A stretch of 64,000 bases of DNA from Polychytrium aggregatum (lineage: Eukaryota; Chytridiomycota; Chytridiomycetes; Polychytriales): contig NW_026516233.1 in the NCBI RefSeq assembly GCF_025602895.1, positions 372,001-436,000 on the forward strand, written 5' to 3'. The notes beneath the pieces are model-generated. The model worked only from the letters and a program-made list of their open reading frames with translations, was not told where the DNA came from and searched no databases. The translations under genes were made by a program, and so were the position numbers. This document shows, one piece after another, positions 30,844 through 39,411 of the stretch. The stretch's first letter is position 1. Every line of letters starts with the position of its first letter.

Positions 30844-31450
30844 TGCGATGGATCGGTGCTGGATCGGTGCTGGATCGGTGCTGGATCGGTGCTGGATCGG
30901 TGCTGGATCGGTGCTGGATCGGTGCTGGATCGGTGCTGGATCGGTGCTGGGTCGGTGCTGGATCGGTGCTGGGTCGGTGCTGGCTTCTCTCTCGCTGTCC
31001 TGCTTTTGGTTCTTGTGCACAGCGGAAACGGCAAATTGAATCGGGCCAACGGAGAATGGCTTCACGTGACACCATGCCTGCCACGACCAGGGTGCCCAGC
31101 TGCCGTGTGGCACCGCGCACGTTGGGTGACAGCCGCCGCCCTGGCGCGCCGGCGCGGGGCCCACGTTCCGCCGGCGACCAATCGGCGGCGCGTCAGAGTG
31201 ACACAGAACCGGACACGTCACGCGCGCTCGTCCGTCTTCGTCCCTCCGCTTTCCCCTTTGCCTGGTCGTCTCCGACTCCCTCTTGCCACCTGCCCTTTGC
31301 CCGCTTCGGTCGCTTTTCCTGTCGCCTGGCTCGCCCTTTTTGGCACCTCGCCATCGATTCGGGGCGTATTCTACTCGGAAGATACCCCATCCAGCCCGCA
31401 TCGCCCGCATCGCTCAACTCGTCCGTCGTCACCCACCAGGCCCTGCTCTC
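30844..31450. other. Intergenic with minisatellite; promoter of kinase copy 2
   Basis: Begins with the 11-bp array, then GC-rich DNA and pyrimidine-rich DNA up to the kinase start codon at 31451. The array is open in several frames but contains no gene. Confidence 0.5.
30847..30983. repeat. 11-bp minisatellite (GGATCGGTGCT)n
   Basis: About 12 copies of an 11-base unit, nearly perfect with an occasional GGGTCGGTGCT variant, start three bases after the stop codon at 30843. As 11 is not a multiple of three, the array is unlikely to have been coding. Confidence 0.95.
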
Positions 31451-34400
31451 ATGGAAGTTTCGGCTCTTGTCAGCCAGGCAGTGGCGCTCGCCCGCAAGAC
31501 TCCCCACGGGCCGCTCTCCGCCGCTGTCCAAGAGTCGCTTAGCCTGCTCTCTGGCCTGGCCTTGATTGAGGAAAACACCAGCTCCTGCGGCTTCCTGGCC
31601 AATGCTTCCTTTGACCTTCTTCAGACGCTCGTCCGGCTCCCGCCGGAAGCTCCCGCACAGGCCAGTCTGGCCGGCCGCTTGCAGCAGCTTCACGGCCGCA
31701 TGCTTCAGTTTGTCGCCGGTCTGCGGGCTCGCCCCAGGATCGCAGCTCTGTTTGGCGGCGAGCAAACCCGCAGCTCTATTCGGCAGTTTTGCATCCACCT
31801 AGGCTCGCTCTGGGAGGGCATCGCTCCCGTCCTCCCTGCCCAAGATGTCCACAGGATTGACTTGGCCAAGCTCGAACAGGTCCTGAGAGCCGATCAAGTC
31901 CTGGAAGCCAACCTGATCGCCAGCATCACCGAGCTCCTCCAGGCAAACGACTCGGCTGCCCTCGACAAGGCCGGGATCACGCTGAACATGCTCGAATGGC
32001 AGATCCGCCAAGCGACGCACTCGCTCCTTAACCTTGTTGACGACGACCATGTTCCCGCCGACCTGGTGGAGACCACAATCGCGCCGCTGCTTCAGATGCT
32101 CCAGCAACAGTTTCCCGCAGCCCGATCGATGAAGAAAGAAAACTGGCGGATTTCGCCTGGAGACATCACCGACATGTCGCAATACCCCATCGCCCGCGGC
32201 GGCTTTGGCGAGGTCTTCAAGGCATCCTACTTTGGCTCCGACGTTGCCGTCAAGCAGCTTCTGGCCAGCTACAGCGAGCGCGAAATTGTCGAGTTCCGCC
32301 GCGAGATCGACATCTGGCACAAGCTCAACCATCGCCACATCCTCCCGCTCAACGGGGCCTGCGATATCTCGGAGCGACCCTTCATGGTTTCGCCTTTCAT
32401 GCCCAACGGCACCCTTCACAACCATGTGACCGAGCCCGGCCACAGCCGTCCCTTGGCCGAGAAGCTCAGATTGATGTACCAGGTGGCCTCGGGAATGACC
32501 TATCTCCATGGCAAAAACATTGTCCACGGCGATCTCAAGCCCGCCAATATCCTCCTCGACGTTGGATACCGCGTCGTCATCTCTGACTTTGGCTTGTCTC
32601 GCACCAAGTACACATCGTCCACCGCAAAGCGGGTCAAGTCGGATGCAGGCGCCGGGGGCACCTTTGAGTACATGGCACCCGAGATGCTGGATGAAGAGGA
32701 CCCCTGCGGCGCCAACAAGAAAACCGATGTCTACGCCTTTGCGATCATGTTTTATGAGGTGCTCGGCGATGGACGAAGCATATGGGTTACCAACGACGGC
32801 CAGCCGATGCGGGAGAAAGCGATCGCCCTCCGGATCGCCCGGGGCAAGCGACCGCTGCGATTCGATGGCATCCCGGACGAGATTTGGTCGCTCATCGAGC
32901 ACTGCTGGGACCACGATCCCGATCGCCGCCCCGGTTTCGCCGAGATTCTTGGGGTTCTGGAGGACTACAAGAACGATGCCCCGCCTGATAAGGGCCACAT
33001 TCGCAACCACCCCTCTGTCGGCAGCTCCATTTGGAATACCCTGTCCCTGGACCGCCCCTCGGATGGCAGCGCATCCCTCGATCGGCCCTCTGGGGAGCCC
33101 GCGTCAAGAAATCCTCTCTCTGCACCGGCTTCCGCATCGGTCTCTGGATCTGCCTCTGTGCCTGCCTCTGCTTCTGCCTCTGCCTCTGCCTCTGCATCTG
33201 CATCTGCCCCGGCCCCTGTAGCAGCAGCTCTGAGCGACCGCAGGCGTCTCCTCACAAAGCCGTCGTTTCATTCAGACGACTCGTGGGCCAGGAGAACAAC
33301 CGATCTGTTGCTGGATCTCCAGTCTGATCCCTCGGACTCGATCGCCCAGTCGCCCAGCCGCCCCCCGTCAACGCGGAGCGGGGTGTCGGGCCTGAGCAAC
33401 ACACTCCACCGCGATGGCTCTGCTTGGAGCGATGCCGACTCGATACACGGCAACGAGCAGCCGAGTCGACCCGCTTCAAGCCAGGGCACCGCGGGGCGGA
33501 TGTACGAGAGGCTTGTCTCGTTCGATGACTCCGAAGCCGGCTTCCAGCTCGGCTGGCTCTACCTCACTGGCACGGGAGTTCAGCAGAGCGACCGGGATGC
33601 CTACATGTGCTGGAAGCAAGTCTTCACGCGATCGACCGATCCCATCCACAAACCCATCGCAACCTTTATGATCGGCTGGCTGTACTACCTCGGCCGCGGA
33701 CTCCGCCAAGATAAGCAAAAGGGAATCGAGTTTATTCGGCAGAGCAAAACCGCAGAGTTTGATCTTGGAGAAGAAGAAGTCATGTCCCCCGAGACTCCAA
33801 TCTCGTCCAAATCGGCCGCTGCACAGACGCTGCTTCAGCTGTGCCTGTTTGGCGCAGATCAAGACTGGCTCTGCAACCACTTGGCCGCCATATGCCTCGC
33901 CTCTGGATTTGGCACCGCCAAAGATCCGCACAGAGCCTTCCAGAAGCTGCAGGCGTTGGCCAGTCAGGATTATGATATCAGCCAGTATTGGCTCGGGGTC
34001 TGCTACGGCAAAGGGTGGGGCGTGTGTGCCGACCACGAAAAGTTCTTCCAGTGGTGCCGCAAGTCTGCCAACCACGGCAACGCCTACGCCCAAGACATTG
34101 TCGGCCGATGTTACGAGCAAGGCTGGGGCGTGAGCCGTGATCCCTCCCGAGCCGTCGAGTGGTATCAGGTCTCGGCCAAGCAAGGAAACCGCTACGGCCA
34201 GTACAGCCTCGGCCTGTGCTATCAAGCTGGGACGGGCATCGCCAAGGACGAGGTAGCAGCCGTGCGGTGGTGCTTCAAATCAGCCGAGCAAGGGTACGAC
34301 CACGCCCAGTTCAGCCTGGCGATCTGCTATCGGAACGGCCACGGAGTGCCTCGAAGCTTTACCAAGGCTGCCGAGTGGTGCACCAAATCGGCAGAGCAGG

Positions 34401-34567
34401 GAAACTTGGACGCGCAATGTATCTTGGCCTCGTGCTTCGAGAAGGGCACCGGGGTTAGCCCGAGTTTTGAAACGGCTGCGTATTGGTACGGGAGGGCAGC
34501 GGCAAGAGGCCACCGCGCCGCGATCGAGAGACTGCAGAAGCTCCGGATGCGAGGCCTGGTGGTTTAA
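31451..34567 (+). CDS. TKL-type protein kinase fused to C-terminal Sel1 repeats (copy 2)
   Basis: Single exon, 1038 residues from the ATG at 31451 (MEVSALVSQAVALARK). Residues 1-230 are an all-helical domain. The kinase (about 245-505) has ARGGFGEVFKA, VAVK (K268), REIDIW (E285), HGDLKPANI (D361, again HGD), DFGLSR (D379) and APEML, so it should be catalytically competent. A linker follows with a Ser-Ala tract (coded by TCTGCC repeats near 33160-33215). Then come about eight Sel1 repeats (FQLGWLYLTGTGV, SQYWLGVCYGKGWGV, YAQDIVGRCYEQGWGV, YGQYSLGLCYQAGTGI, AQFSLAICYRNGHGV, DAQCILASCFEKGTGV). It is a clear paralogue of 16438-19296, with similar order and intronless. The Sel1 array probably serves as protein-binding scaffold; pathway unknown. 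Confidence 0.88.
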   Translation: MEVSALVSQAVALARKTPHGPLSAAVQESLSLLSGLALIEENTSSCGFLANASFDLLQTLVRLPPEAPAQASLAGRLQQLHGRMLQFVAGLRARPRIAALFGGEQTRSSIRQFCIHLGSLWEGIAPVLPAQDVHRIDLAKLEQVLRADQVLEANLIASITELLQANDSAALDKAGITLNMLEWQIRQATHSLLNLVDDDHVPADLVETTIAPLLQMLQQQFPAARSMKKENWRISPGDITDMSQYPIARGGFGEVFKASYFGSDVAVKQLLASYSEREIVEFRREIDIWHKLNHRHILPLNGACDISERPFMVSPFMPNGTLHNHVTEPGHSRPLAEKLRLMYQVASGMTYLHGKNIVHGDLKPANILLDVGYRVVISDFGLSRTKYTSSTAKRVKSDAGAGGTFEYMAPEMLDEEDPCGANKKTDVYAFAIMFYEVLGDGRSIWVTNDGQPMREKAIALRIARGKRPLRFDGIPDEIWSLIEHCWDHDPDRRPGFAEILGVLEDYKNDAPPDKGHIRNHPSVGSSIWNTLSLDRPSDGSASLDRPSGEPASRNPLSAPASASVSGSASVPASASASASASASASAPAPVAAALSDRRRLLTKPSFHSDDSWARRTTDLLLDLQSDPSDSIAQSPSRPPSTRSGVSGLSNTLHRDGSAWSDADSIHGNEQPSRPASSQGTAGRMYERLVSFDDSEAGFQLGWLYLTGTGVQQSDRDAYMCWKQVFTRSTDPIHKPIATFMIGWLYYLGRGLRQDKQKGIEFIRQSKTAEFDLGEEEVMSPETPISSKSAAAQTLLQLCLFGADQDWLCNHLAAICLASGFGTAKDPHRAFQKLQALASQDYDISQYWLGVCYGKGWGVCADHEKFFQWCRKSANHGNAYAQDIVGRCYEQGWGVSRDPSRAVEWYQVSAKQGNRYGQYSLGLCYQAGTGIAKDEVAAVRWCFKSAEQGYDHAQFSLAICYRNGHGVPRSFTKAAEWCTKSAEQGNLDAQCILASCFEKGTGVSPSFETAAYWYGRAAARGHRAAIERLQKLRMRGLVV

Positions 34568-34618
34568 AATGGATGACTTGACTGTCCAACGTTGACACAG
34601 GGAGCCTGCTTTTGTTTC

Positions 34619-34624
34619 AATAAA
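34619..34624 (+). terminator. Polyadenylation signal AATAAA
   Basis: A canonical AATAAA lies about 50 bases after the stop codon of the kinase-Sel1 gene ending at 34567. Confidence 0.6.
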
Positions 34625-34710
34625 AGAGCGAATTTATGCAATCGAGGGGACGTCAAAGCCGCTGCCGACAGTAACGAATATAGCGATGGGTGTGTGATGT
34701 ACGATGCATG

Positions 34711-34751
34711 ATGGATAGATGGATAGATGGGTAGATGGATAGATGGATAGG
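34711..34751. repeat. GATAGATG microsatellite
   Basis: About five copies of an 8-base unit (atggatag) with one interruption. Confidence 0.85.
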
Positions 34752-34914
34752 TGAACGGACTGCTTCCGTTTGACGAGCCACTCCATGCGCGCAGAATGGA
34801 TTGAATAGCCTGCGTCGAGGTGCTTCATAGTGCTGAGAGACAACTTGGGAGATATTACAGGAATGCCATCCCTGGGTCAGCCTCCTCACGTGTGGATGCT
34901 ACACTATATTCAGA

Positions 34915-34927
34915 AAAAAACGGGACA
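34915..34927 (+). repeat. Terminal inverted repeat, left end
   Basis: AAAAAACGGGACA, preceded by ttcaga. The longer string ttcagaaaaaaacgggaca resembles the ends of the relics at 6319-6337 and 8598-8615 in reverse complement. Confidence 0.75.
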
Positions 34928-34998
34928 ATATAGCCGTTTCCATGAACATGTAGTATGTGATGGCATGCGTCAAGCAAAGCCACAAGAAATAAAACAGA

Positions 34999-37359
34999 TC
35001 ACTTTGGCAGCCTCCGAGTGAAGACCGCCGGTCGCTCTCCGATCTCCACAATCGACCTGCACACTGTGATCATGTTGCGCGCCGCGTTGACGTCGCGATT
35101 CCACACTGTCAGACAGCTGGGATTCTTGCAGCTCCTGACAAAGTGGGAATTCGCAACACTGGGCGCATCGAGTCCTTCCAACCGAACTGGCTCCAGGCAC
35201 TTGGAGCACACTTGCGAGGTGTTGAACTCGTTCGTCGAGGCCACCTTGACGCTTCCATGAGGGTGATTGGGCCGGCGTCGGTGGTGCTCGAACTGCTCAA
35301 AGTACCGAGCAAACCGCTGCCTCCGAGGGCTGGATGCATAGCCCTTGCCTTGTCGCCATGACGCATTGCCAAAGGCGATCACCACATCGGTCCGTATTGG
35401 GGCGTGCTTCAGGACGGCCTTGCACATCCTGTCGACGGCCACTTGGCGCCTCTTGTGGCCCGTGAATCGATGGTGACGGGCCTTCTTGCCAAGGTGGAAG
35501 TCGAGCTGCACTCGCAGCTCCGGTCGCAGGACATGGGTGAGATGGACCTTGAAGGCCTCCGAGGACGACACCTTGGGCGAGGGAGTGGTCGACATCCAGG
35601 TCTCGATATCGAGTCGCTTCTTCATGGTATTGTGCCACCTGTGGCCACACATGTGCTGGTAGTGGCCATTCGAGAACGAGACCACCTCGTCTTGGTGGCC
35701 CGGTGCTTGGATGACCGCCGTGAAGATGGAGCCGACTCCAGGATCGATGCCAATCCAAGTGGTGCGGTTGGGGTCTGGGTCTCCGATGTGGGCCTGGATG
35801 CGCTGCTCGGCAGTCGGAGGAGGCTCGGAGGTCTCGGTGCGATCGGTTCGAGGCAGAAACTTGACGAGACCGATGGTGCATCCAATGCCATCGGTGCTGA
35901 TCTCGTAGTTGAACAGCTTGTGATTGATATCCCGGTCACGGAAGAGGGAACTACGCAGCTTGAAGCAACTGCGCCAGAGACGATCCTGGTTGTTGATGCC
36001 GTCATCACCTTCTTCCTTGAGCTTGTCCCGGGTGAGTCCAAGGCGTTTCTTTGGACCAAGGAGCTCCCAGAGAGTGGCCGTGTCGATCTTGACATACTTG
36101 GCCCTTGCAGTGCATAGAGGAACTATCGTGCACACGGCCGGAGGAGTGTCGACGGCGAGCTGCTTGAGTGCCCACTTGATCCTGGCGGCCAGCTTGTTGA
36201 TCTTGGACTTGGTGGTGCCGAGCTCAGACTTGGCCTTGGTGAACCTCTTGTCGTCGGAGGGAATGCCTCTGGCAGTGAGCTCGTCCAGCTTGGCCTGGCG
36301 CTGCAGCTCGGTGACTCGGAGGGCGGGCATGTCACAGTCGATCCACTTGTGGACATTGTCGACCATCTTGTCCCGGGCGAGGATTCCCACATGGTGTGAG
36401 AGGCGATGGAGGGCCCGGAAGCGGTCCTGGTCGTTGCTGTACCGAAACTCGTCCAGGACGTGGCCAAAGTCTGGATAGAGGAACTCGAGATCGGCCTTGG
36501 GTGGAGTCTGCCCTGGTTTCTCGAAGAGCTCGAGACAGGCCTCGATGGCTTCGTGCTTATGCTTGTTGGCTGGGAAGACGGCAGCGCAGAAGCGGCGAAG
36601 GAGTCGCCAGTAGGCCAGGTTGAGGTGGGTGGTGCAGTTGGTGGCATAGGCATTGACAGCGAGAGTGAGAAGCTGACTGTGAGCACCATCAGGCAGACGA
36701 GGGGCCGGAGGCAGGTCTGCGTGCCGAGTGGACTGGTAGATGCCAAAGGAAGCGACCAGCTTCTGCTCGTATTTTTCATTGTCCCTGGCTGTCAAGAGAG
36801 CACCAGCCTGGACGATCGTGAAGCATTGGCGGATGAAAGCAGGGGTGGTCTTGGAGATGACGGGGATGGGAATATCCTGCTCGATGCACCGGAGGATATG
36901 TAGGTTGAGCAGCCTGGATGCCTCGAACTGGATCTGGGTCATGGCCTCGACGGTGGCCTGGATCTTGTCGCGGAGAGCGGGATTGAGACAACAGCCATAC
37001 ATCGTCTGCTTGAAGCAGCTGAACTGAGGGGCGGATGACCTTCCATCCACGAGTGGGACGACAGAGCTCTTGAGGGGCCGGTATTTGGGACATTTGCTGG
37101 TGTTGCTTCGCTCGTGATCGGTGCCATCGCACTGGCGACATCGCTTGCCGGTACTCGAGGAAGTAGATGGACCAGGCTCGGTGGGATCGACATCCATTGG
37201 ATCTGCAGAAGCAGTGGTGGTGAGCGACGGAGCAACAGACGACCAAGCATGCGTGGGATCAGAATACGAACCAGAGACAGGCTCCGACTGTGACTTGGCT
37301 TTCTTGGGCCTGGGTGGCCGAGGCTGGCCATCACCGGTACCCTTACGCTTCGGAGGCAT
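34999..37359 (-). CDS. Fanzor: eukaryotic TnpB-like, RNA-guided RuvC endonuclease
   Basis: Intronless, 786 residues, start at 37359. Fanzors are nuclear TnpB/Cas12 relatives that cut DNA with a guide RNA encoded at the element's end. The N-terminus is basic and disordered (PPKRKG, RPKKAK), a likely nuclear signal. A small CCHC-type zinc knuckle follows (C74, C77, H82, C90). Helical recognition and wedge regions fill about 110-520. RuvC-I is WIGIDPGVGS with D539. At the usual RuvC-II place the sequence is VVIAFGNASW, with Phe663 where TnpB has the catalytic Glu. About 48 residues later NEFNTSQVCSKC offers E711, the alternative Glu known in Fanzors. The RuvC zinc finger uses C718, C721, C744 and C749. 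RuvC-III is WNRDVNAARN with D756. All expected catalytic residues are therefore present and the protein looks intact. Confidence 0.93.
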   Translation of the reverse strand: MPPKRKGTGDGQPRPPRPKKAKSQSEPVSGSYSDPTHAWSSVAPSLTTTASADPMDVDPTEPGPSTSSSTGKRCRQCDGTDHERSNTSKCPKYRPLKSSVVPLVDGRSSAPQFSCFKQTMYGCCLNPALRDKIQATVEAMTQIQFEASRLLNLHILRCIEQDIPIPVISKTTPAFIRQCFTIVQAGALLTARDNEKYEQKLVASFGIYQSTRHADLPPAPRLPDGAHSQLLTLAVNAYATNCTTHLNLAYWRLLRRFCAAVFPANKHKHEAIEACLELFEKPGQTPPKADLEFLYPDFGHVLDEFRYSNDQDRFRALHRLSHHVGILARDKMVDNVHKWIDCDMPALRVTELQRQAKLDELTARGIPSDDKRFTKAKSELGTTKSKINKLAARIKWALKQLAVDTPPAVCTIVPLCTARAKYVKIDTATLWELLGPKKRLGLTRDKLKEEGDDGINNQDRLWRSCFKLRSSLFRDRDINHKLFNYEISTDGIGCTIGLVKFLPRTDRTETSEPPPTAEQRIQAHIGDPDPNRTTWIGIDPGVGSIFTAVIQAPGHQDEVVSFSNGHYQHMCGHRWHNTMKKRLDIETWMSTTPSPKVSSSEAFKVHLTHVLRPELRVQLDFHLGKKARHHRFTGHKRRQVAVDRMCKAVLKHAPIRTDVVIAFGNASWRQGKGYASSPRRQRFARYFEQFEHHRRRPNHPHGSVKVASTNEFNTSQVCSKCLEPVRLEGLDAPSVANSHFVRSCKNPSCLTVWNRDVNAARNMITVCRSIVEIGERPAVFTRRLPK

Positions 37360-37563
37360 GGGGGCAGAGAATGCTGGATGCCTGCCAGTGGTACTGGTCA
37401 GAGCAGAGACTTTTTTTATCGTACAATGGCGCGATGATCAGATCAAGGCGAGATGAGGGAAGAAAGCAGCAGAGACGAAGGTGGGACATTTATACCCGAG
37501 AGCAGGAGCCCGTCTTTGCGGGCTGGTTGGGGAAGTGACCCTGTTCAAAAATCGCCGAGAGGT

Positions 37564-38481
37564 TCAAGCCAGGGATTTGAGCGTGAAAATGGCGGCTTGA
37601 TTGGGGAGCTCAACCCCAAAATTGATGGGGACTAAACCCCAAAATGATGGGGACTCAACCCCAAAGAAGTTCTCGATGGGATTGAAGTCGGGTGAGGCAG
37701 GTGGGGTGAAGATCACTGACCATCCTCGGCGCTCGATGCAGTCCAGGACAGCCCTTGTCTTGTGCATGCTGACATTGTCCATCACAACCACAGAGTCGTC
37801 TGGGAAGGTCGCTCGCTCAAAGAACTCGACCATCGAGTGTGTCTTGAATGATGTGGGGATGTACATGCGATGCAGCACACCAGAGTGGTTGATGGCAAAT
37901 GCAGCCGAGACAGACTTGTGTTTCATGTGATTGCGCTGGCGAAGCGGAGTACCCTTCGGTGAGTATCCGTAAAGAGGGAAAATGGATCTCCTGATCCCCG
38001 TCTCATCGACAAAAACGAGCCGTCGTGGGTCGATGGAGCGGACCTGGTCCCTGAACTGTGCCACTCGCTCATCCAGTCGCTTGGACTTGTAGAGGTGTGT
38101 TGCCCTCTTGTGTGAGAGACCTGCTCGGTGGATGGCAGTGTGGCAGAGTGAGAGCGATACTTTCCTCTGGAGGATGGACTCGAGCTTGCATCGCAACACA
38201 GGACCAGTCTGGAACGGGTCCTGTTCAATCAGGGTGCGAATGACTGGACATGCCTGCTCGAAGAAAGTGGATCTGCGAGCTGGGACCCGGGATGGGTCAT
38301 CCAGCTTGCATCCTCGGTGCCATCGATGGATGGTGCTCTTGGATACACTGAATATGGAGGCGACCTTACGCAGGCTATGGATGAGGTCGTAGCATCGCAA
38401 TGCGGCGGTGCGAAAGTCGGATGTGTGGCGAATGGTCATGGCCAGCGCGCGATAACATTGGGTAACAAAATATTCGATCAA
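37564..38481 (-). CDS. Tc1/mariner (IS630)-superfamily DD34E transposase, altered C-terminus
   Basis: 305 residues from 38481; an alternative ATG at 38439 begins MTIRHTSDFR. The N-terminal half holds helix-turn-helix DNA-binding modules (LRKVASIFSVSKSTIHRWH). The catalytic triad is VFVDETG (D159), VVVMDNVSMHK (D235) and SPDFNPIENFF (E270), with 34 residues between the second Asp and Glu, hence DD34E. It would cut and paste the element at TA sites. Only 35 residues follow the catalytic Glu, and they are encoded by a local 22-bp repeat, so the original C-terminus may have been replaced. It sits 204 bases upstream of the Fanzor on the same strand and inside the terminal repeats. Activity is uncertain. 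Confidence 0.85.
   Translation of the reverse strand: MIEYFVTQCYRALAMTIRHTSDFRTAALRCYDLIHSLRKVASIFSVSKSTIHRWHRGCKLDDPSRVPARRSTFFEQACPVIRTLIEQDPFQTGPVLRCKLESILQRKVSLSLCHTAIHRAGLSHKRATHLYKSKRLDERVAQFRDQVRSIDPRRLVFVDETGIRRSIFPLYGYSPKGTPLRQRNHMKHKSVSAAFAINHSGVLHRMYIPTSFKTHSMVEFFERATFPDDSVVVMDNVSMHKTRAVLDCIERRGWSVIFTPPASPDFNPIENFFGVESPSFWGLVPINFGVELPNQAAIFTLKSLA
37603..37666. repeat. 22-bp hairpin-forming tandem repeat in the transposase 3' end
   Basis: Three units of 22-24 bases each carry GGGG(a)act(c/a)aACCCC, so each could fold as a small stem of four G-C pairs. They encode the last residues of the transposase frame after the catalytic Glu. Confidence 0.8.
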
Positions 38482-38497
38482 TGGTCAAAAACCCGGG

Positions 38498-38510
38498 TGT
38501 CCCGTTTTTT
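38498..38510 (-). repeat. Terminal inverted repeat, right end
   Basis: The plus strand reads TGTCCCGTTTTTT, the exact reverse complement of 34915-34927, followed by A to give a TA at 38510-38511. It lies 17 bases upstream of the transposase start. Confidence 0.75.
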
Positions 38511-38511
38511 A

Positions 38512-38700
38512 TTGGATTGCCTGTAAGCACCCATGGGATTTCACAGTGGCTCCTTGCTAAATGGACAGTGCGCTTGCATCTCCATCCAATGCGGGAAATC
38601 GCCGCCCCGAAGTATTCAAGGTTTCTTAACCAAGCCGACTCCAGATGTCCGAAGAGCATCGATTTGCAGGCGATAAAACATCAGAAAGCATAGCAAGGCA
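38512..38700. other. Outer right flank of the composite transposon
   Basis: Host DNA immediately outside the right terminal repeat. No second terminal repeat or coding remnant was found here, which argues that 38510 is the true element end. Confidence 0.35.
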
Positions 38701-39411
38701 GCAGTGCGGTGGATCAAATTCAAGGTGGATGCCCAAATTTGCATTTAGAAATGCCTATATTGATATCCAAGGAGATGAGCCATAGCGATTCCCATTTTGA
38801 AAACATGTGTTGTGGAGTGGAGGAGAGAGGAGTGAGAACGAGGATGCCGGATCAAGAGGAACCCATGCACAGGGAACCTGGGTATATTATCCTGGAGAAC
38901 TCATTGCCAAGAATGAATGGAAACAGGCAATGAATGGAAGATCTGGCAAGCAGAGAGAGCCAAGAAAAACACCACTGGAAAGTGTAGAGGAAGATAGGAA
39001 GGAGAGCAGCCAAAGACGAGCCAGGGAGATAGGAGGATACTTCCGGCGTTTGCTTAAGATAGCCAACAGCTGCAGAAAATTTGGGGGGAGGGGTGGAAGA
39101 AGATTGCAGAAAACAAATATATAGAATGGAAAAACACGATGGTCGATGAATCAAGCCAGATTCCTCGAGAAGCGATATTCAGAAAGGAATACAAATCGTC
39201 GAAGAGAGGTGTCAGAAATGGAAGATGGAGAAGATAGTGCAATGATGGCATAAGAGACCCGAAATATAATGAAGGAACACTGACTGTGATGATTCTCGAG
39301 TCCTGAAGTGGGGACACTCGAGTTCTTGAAAGTTGGGGCAGGGAGATTTGGGGGATCATGGGTGGAGACTGAAGGGCGGCCTGGGGAGGAGGGATGGCCT
39401 TCAAACAGAGA
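38512..39411. other. Intergenic: transposon flank and 3' flank of the giant repeat gene
   Basis: No supportable gene. The DNA is purine-rich (aggagagaggag, agagagagccaagaaaa) between 38810 and 39060. A plus-strand frame at 38807-39124 has no family resemblance. Confidence 0.5.

Larger units (their letters stand above)
34568..34913. other. 3' flank of kinase copy 2 and outer flank of the transposon
   Basis: Contains a polyadenylation signal and a TAGATGGA microsatellite. The bases just below 34914 are outside the transposon end and would be the guide-encoding flank if a Fanzor guide RNA reads through the terminal repeat. Confidence 0.5.
34914..38511. mobile_element. Composite Tc1/mariner-type transposon carrying a Fanzor nuclease
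   Basis: The element spans about 3.6 kb. A 13-bp perfect terminal inverted repeat (AAAAAACGGGACA reading inward) lies at 34915-34927 and, in reverse complement, at 38498-38510. Inside are two minus-strand genes: the transposase (38481-37564), then the Fanzor (37359-34999), whose stop is 71 bases from the left terminal repeat. A TA dinucleotide (38510-38511) borders the right repeat, as expected for Tc1/mariner insertion. On the left the nearest TA is a few bases out, so the exact boundary is uncertain. Fanzors carried by Tc1/mariner elements are known in eukaryotes. Both frames are free of stops, but the transposase C-terminus looks altered. Confidence 0.8.

Noticed and set aside
31799-33010. 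403-codon minus-strand frame
   Set aside because: Antisense shadow of the kinase-Sel1 gene; no family resemblance.
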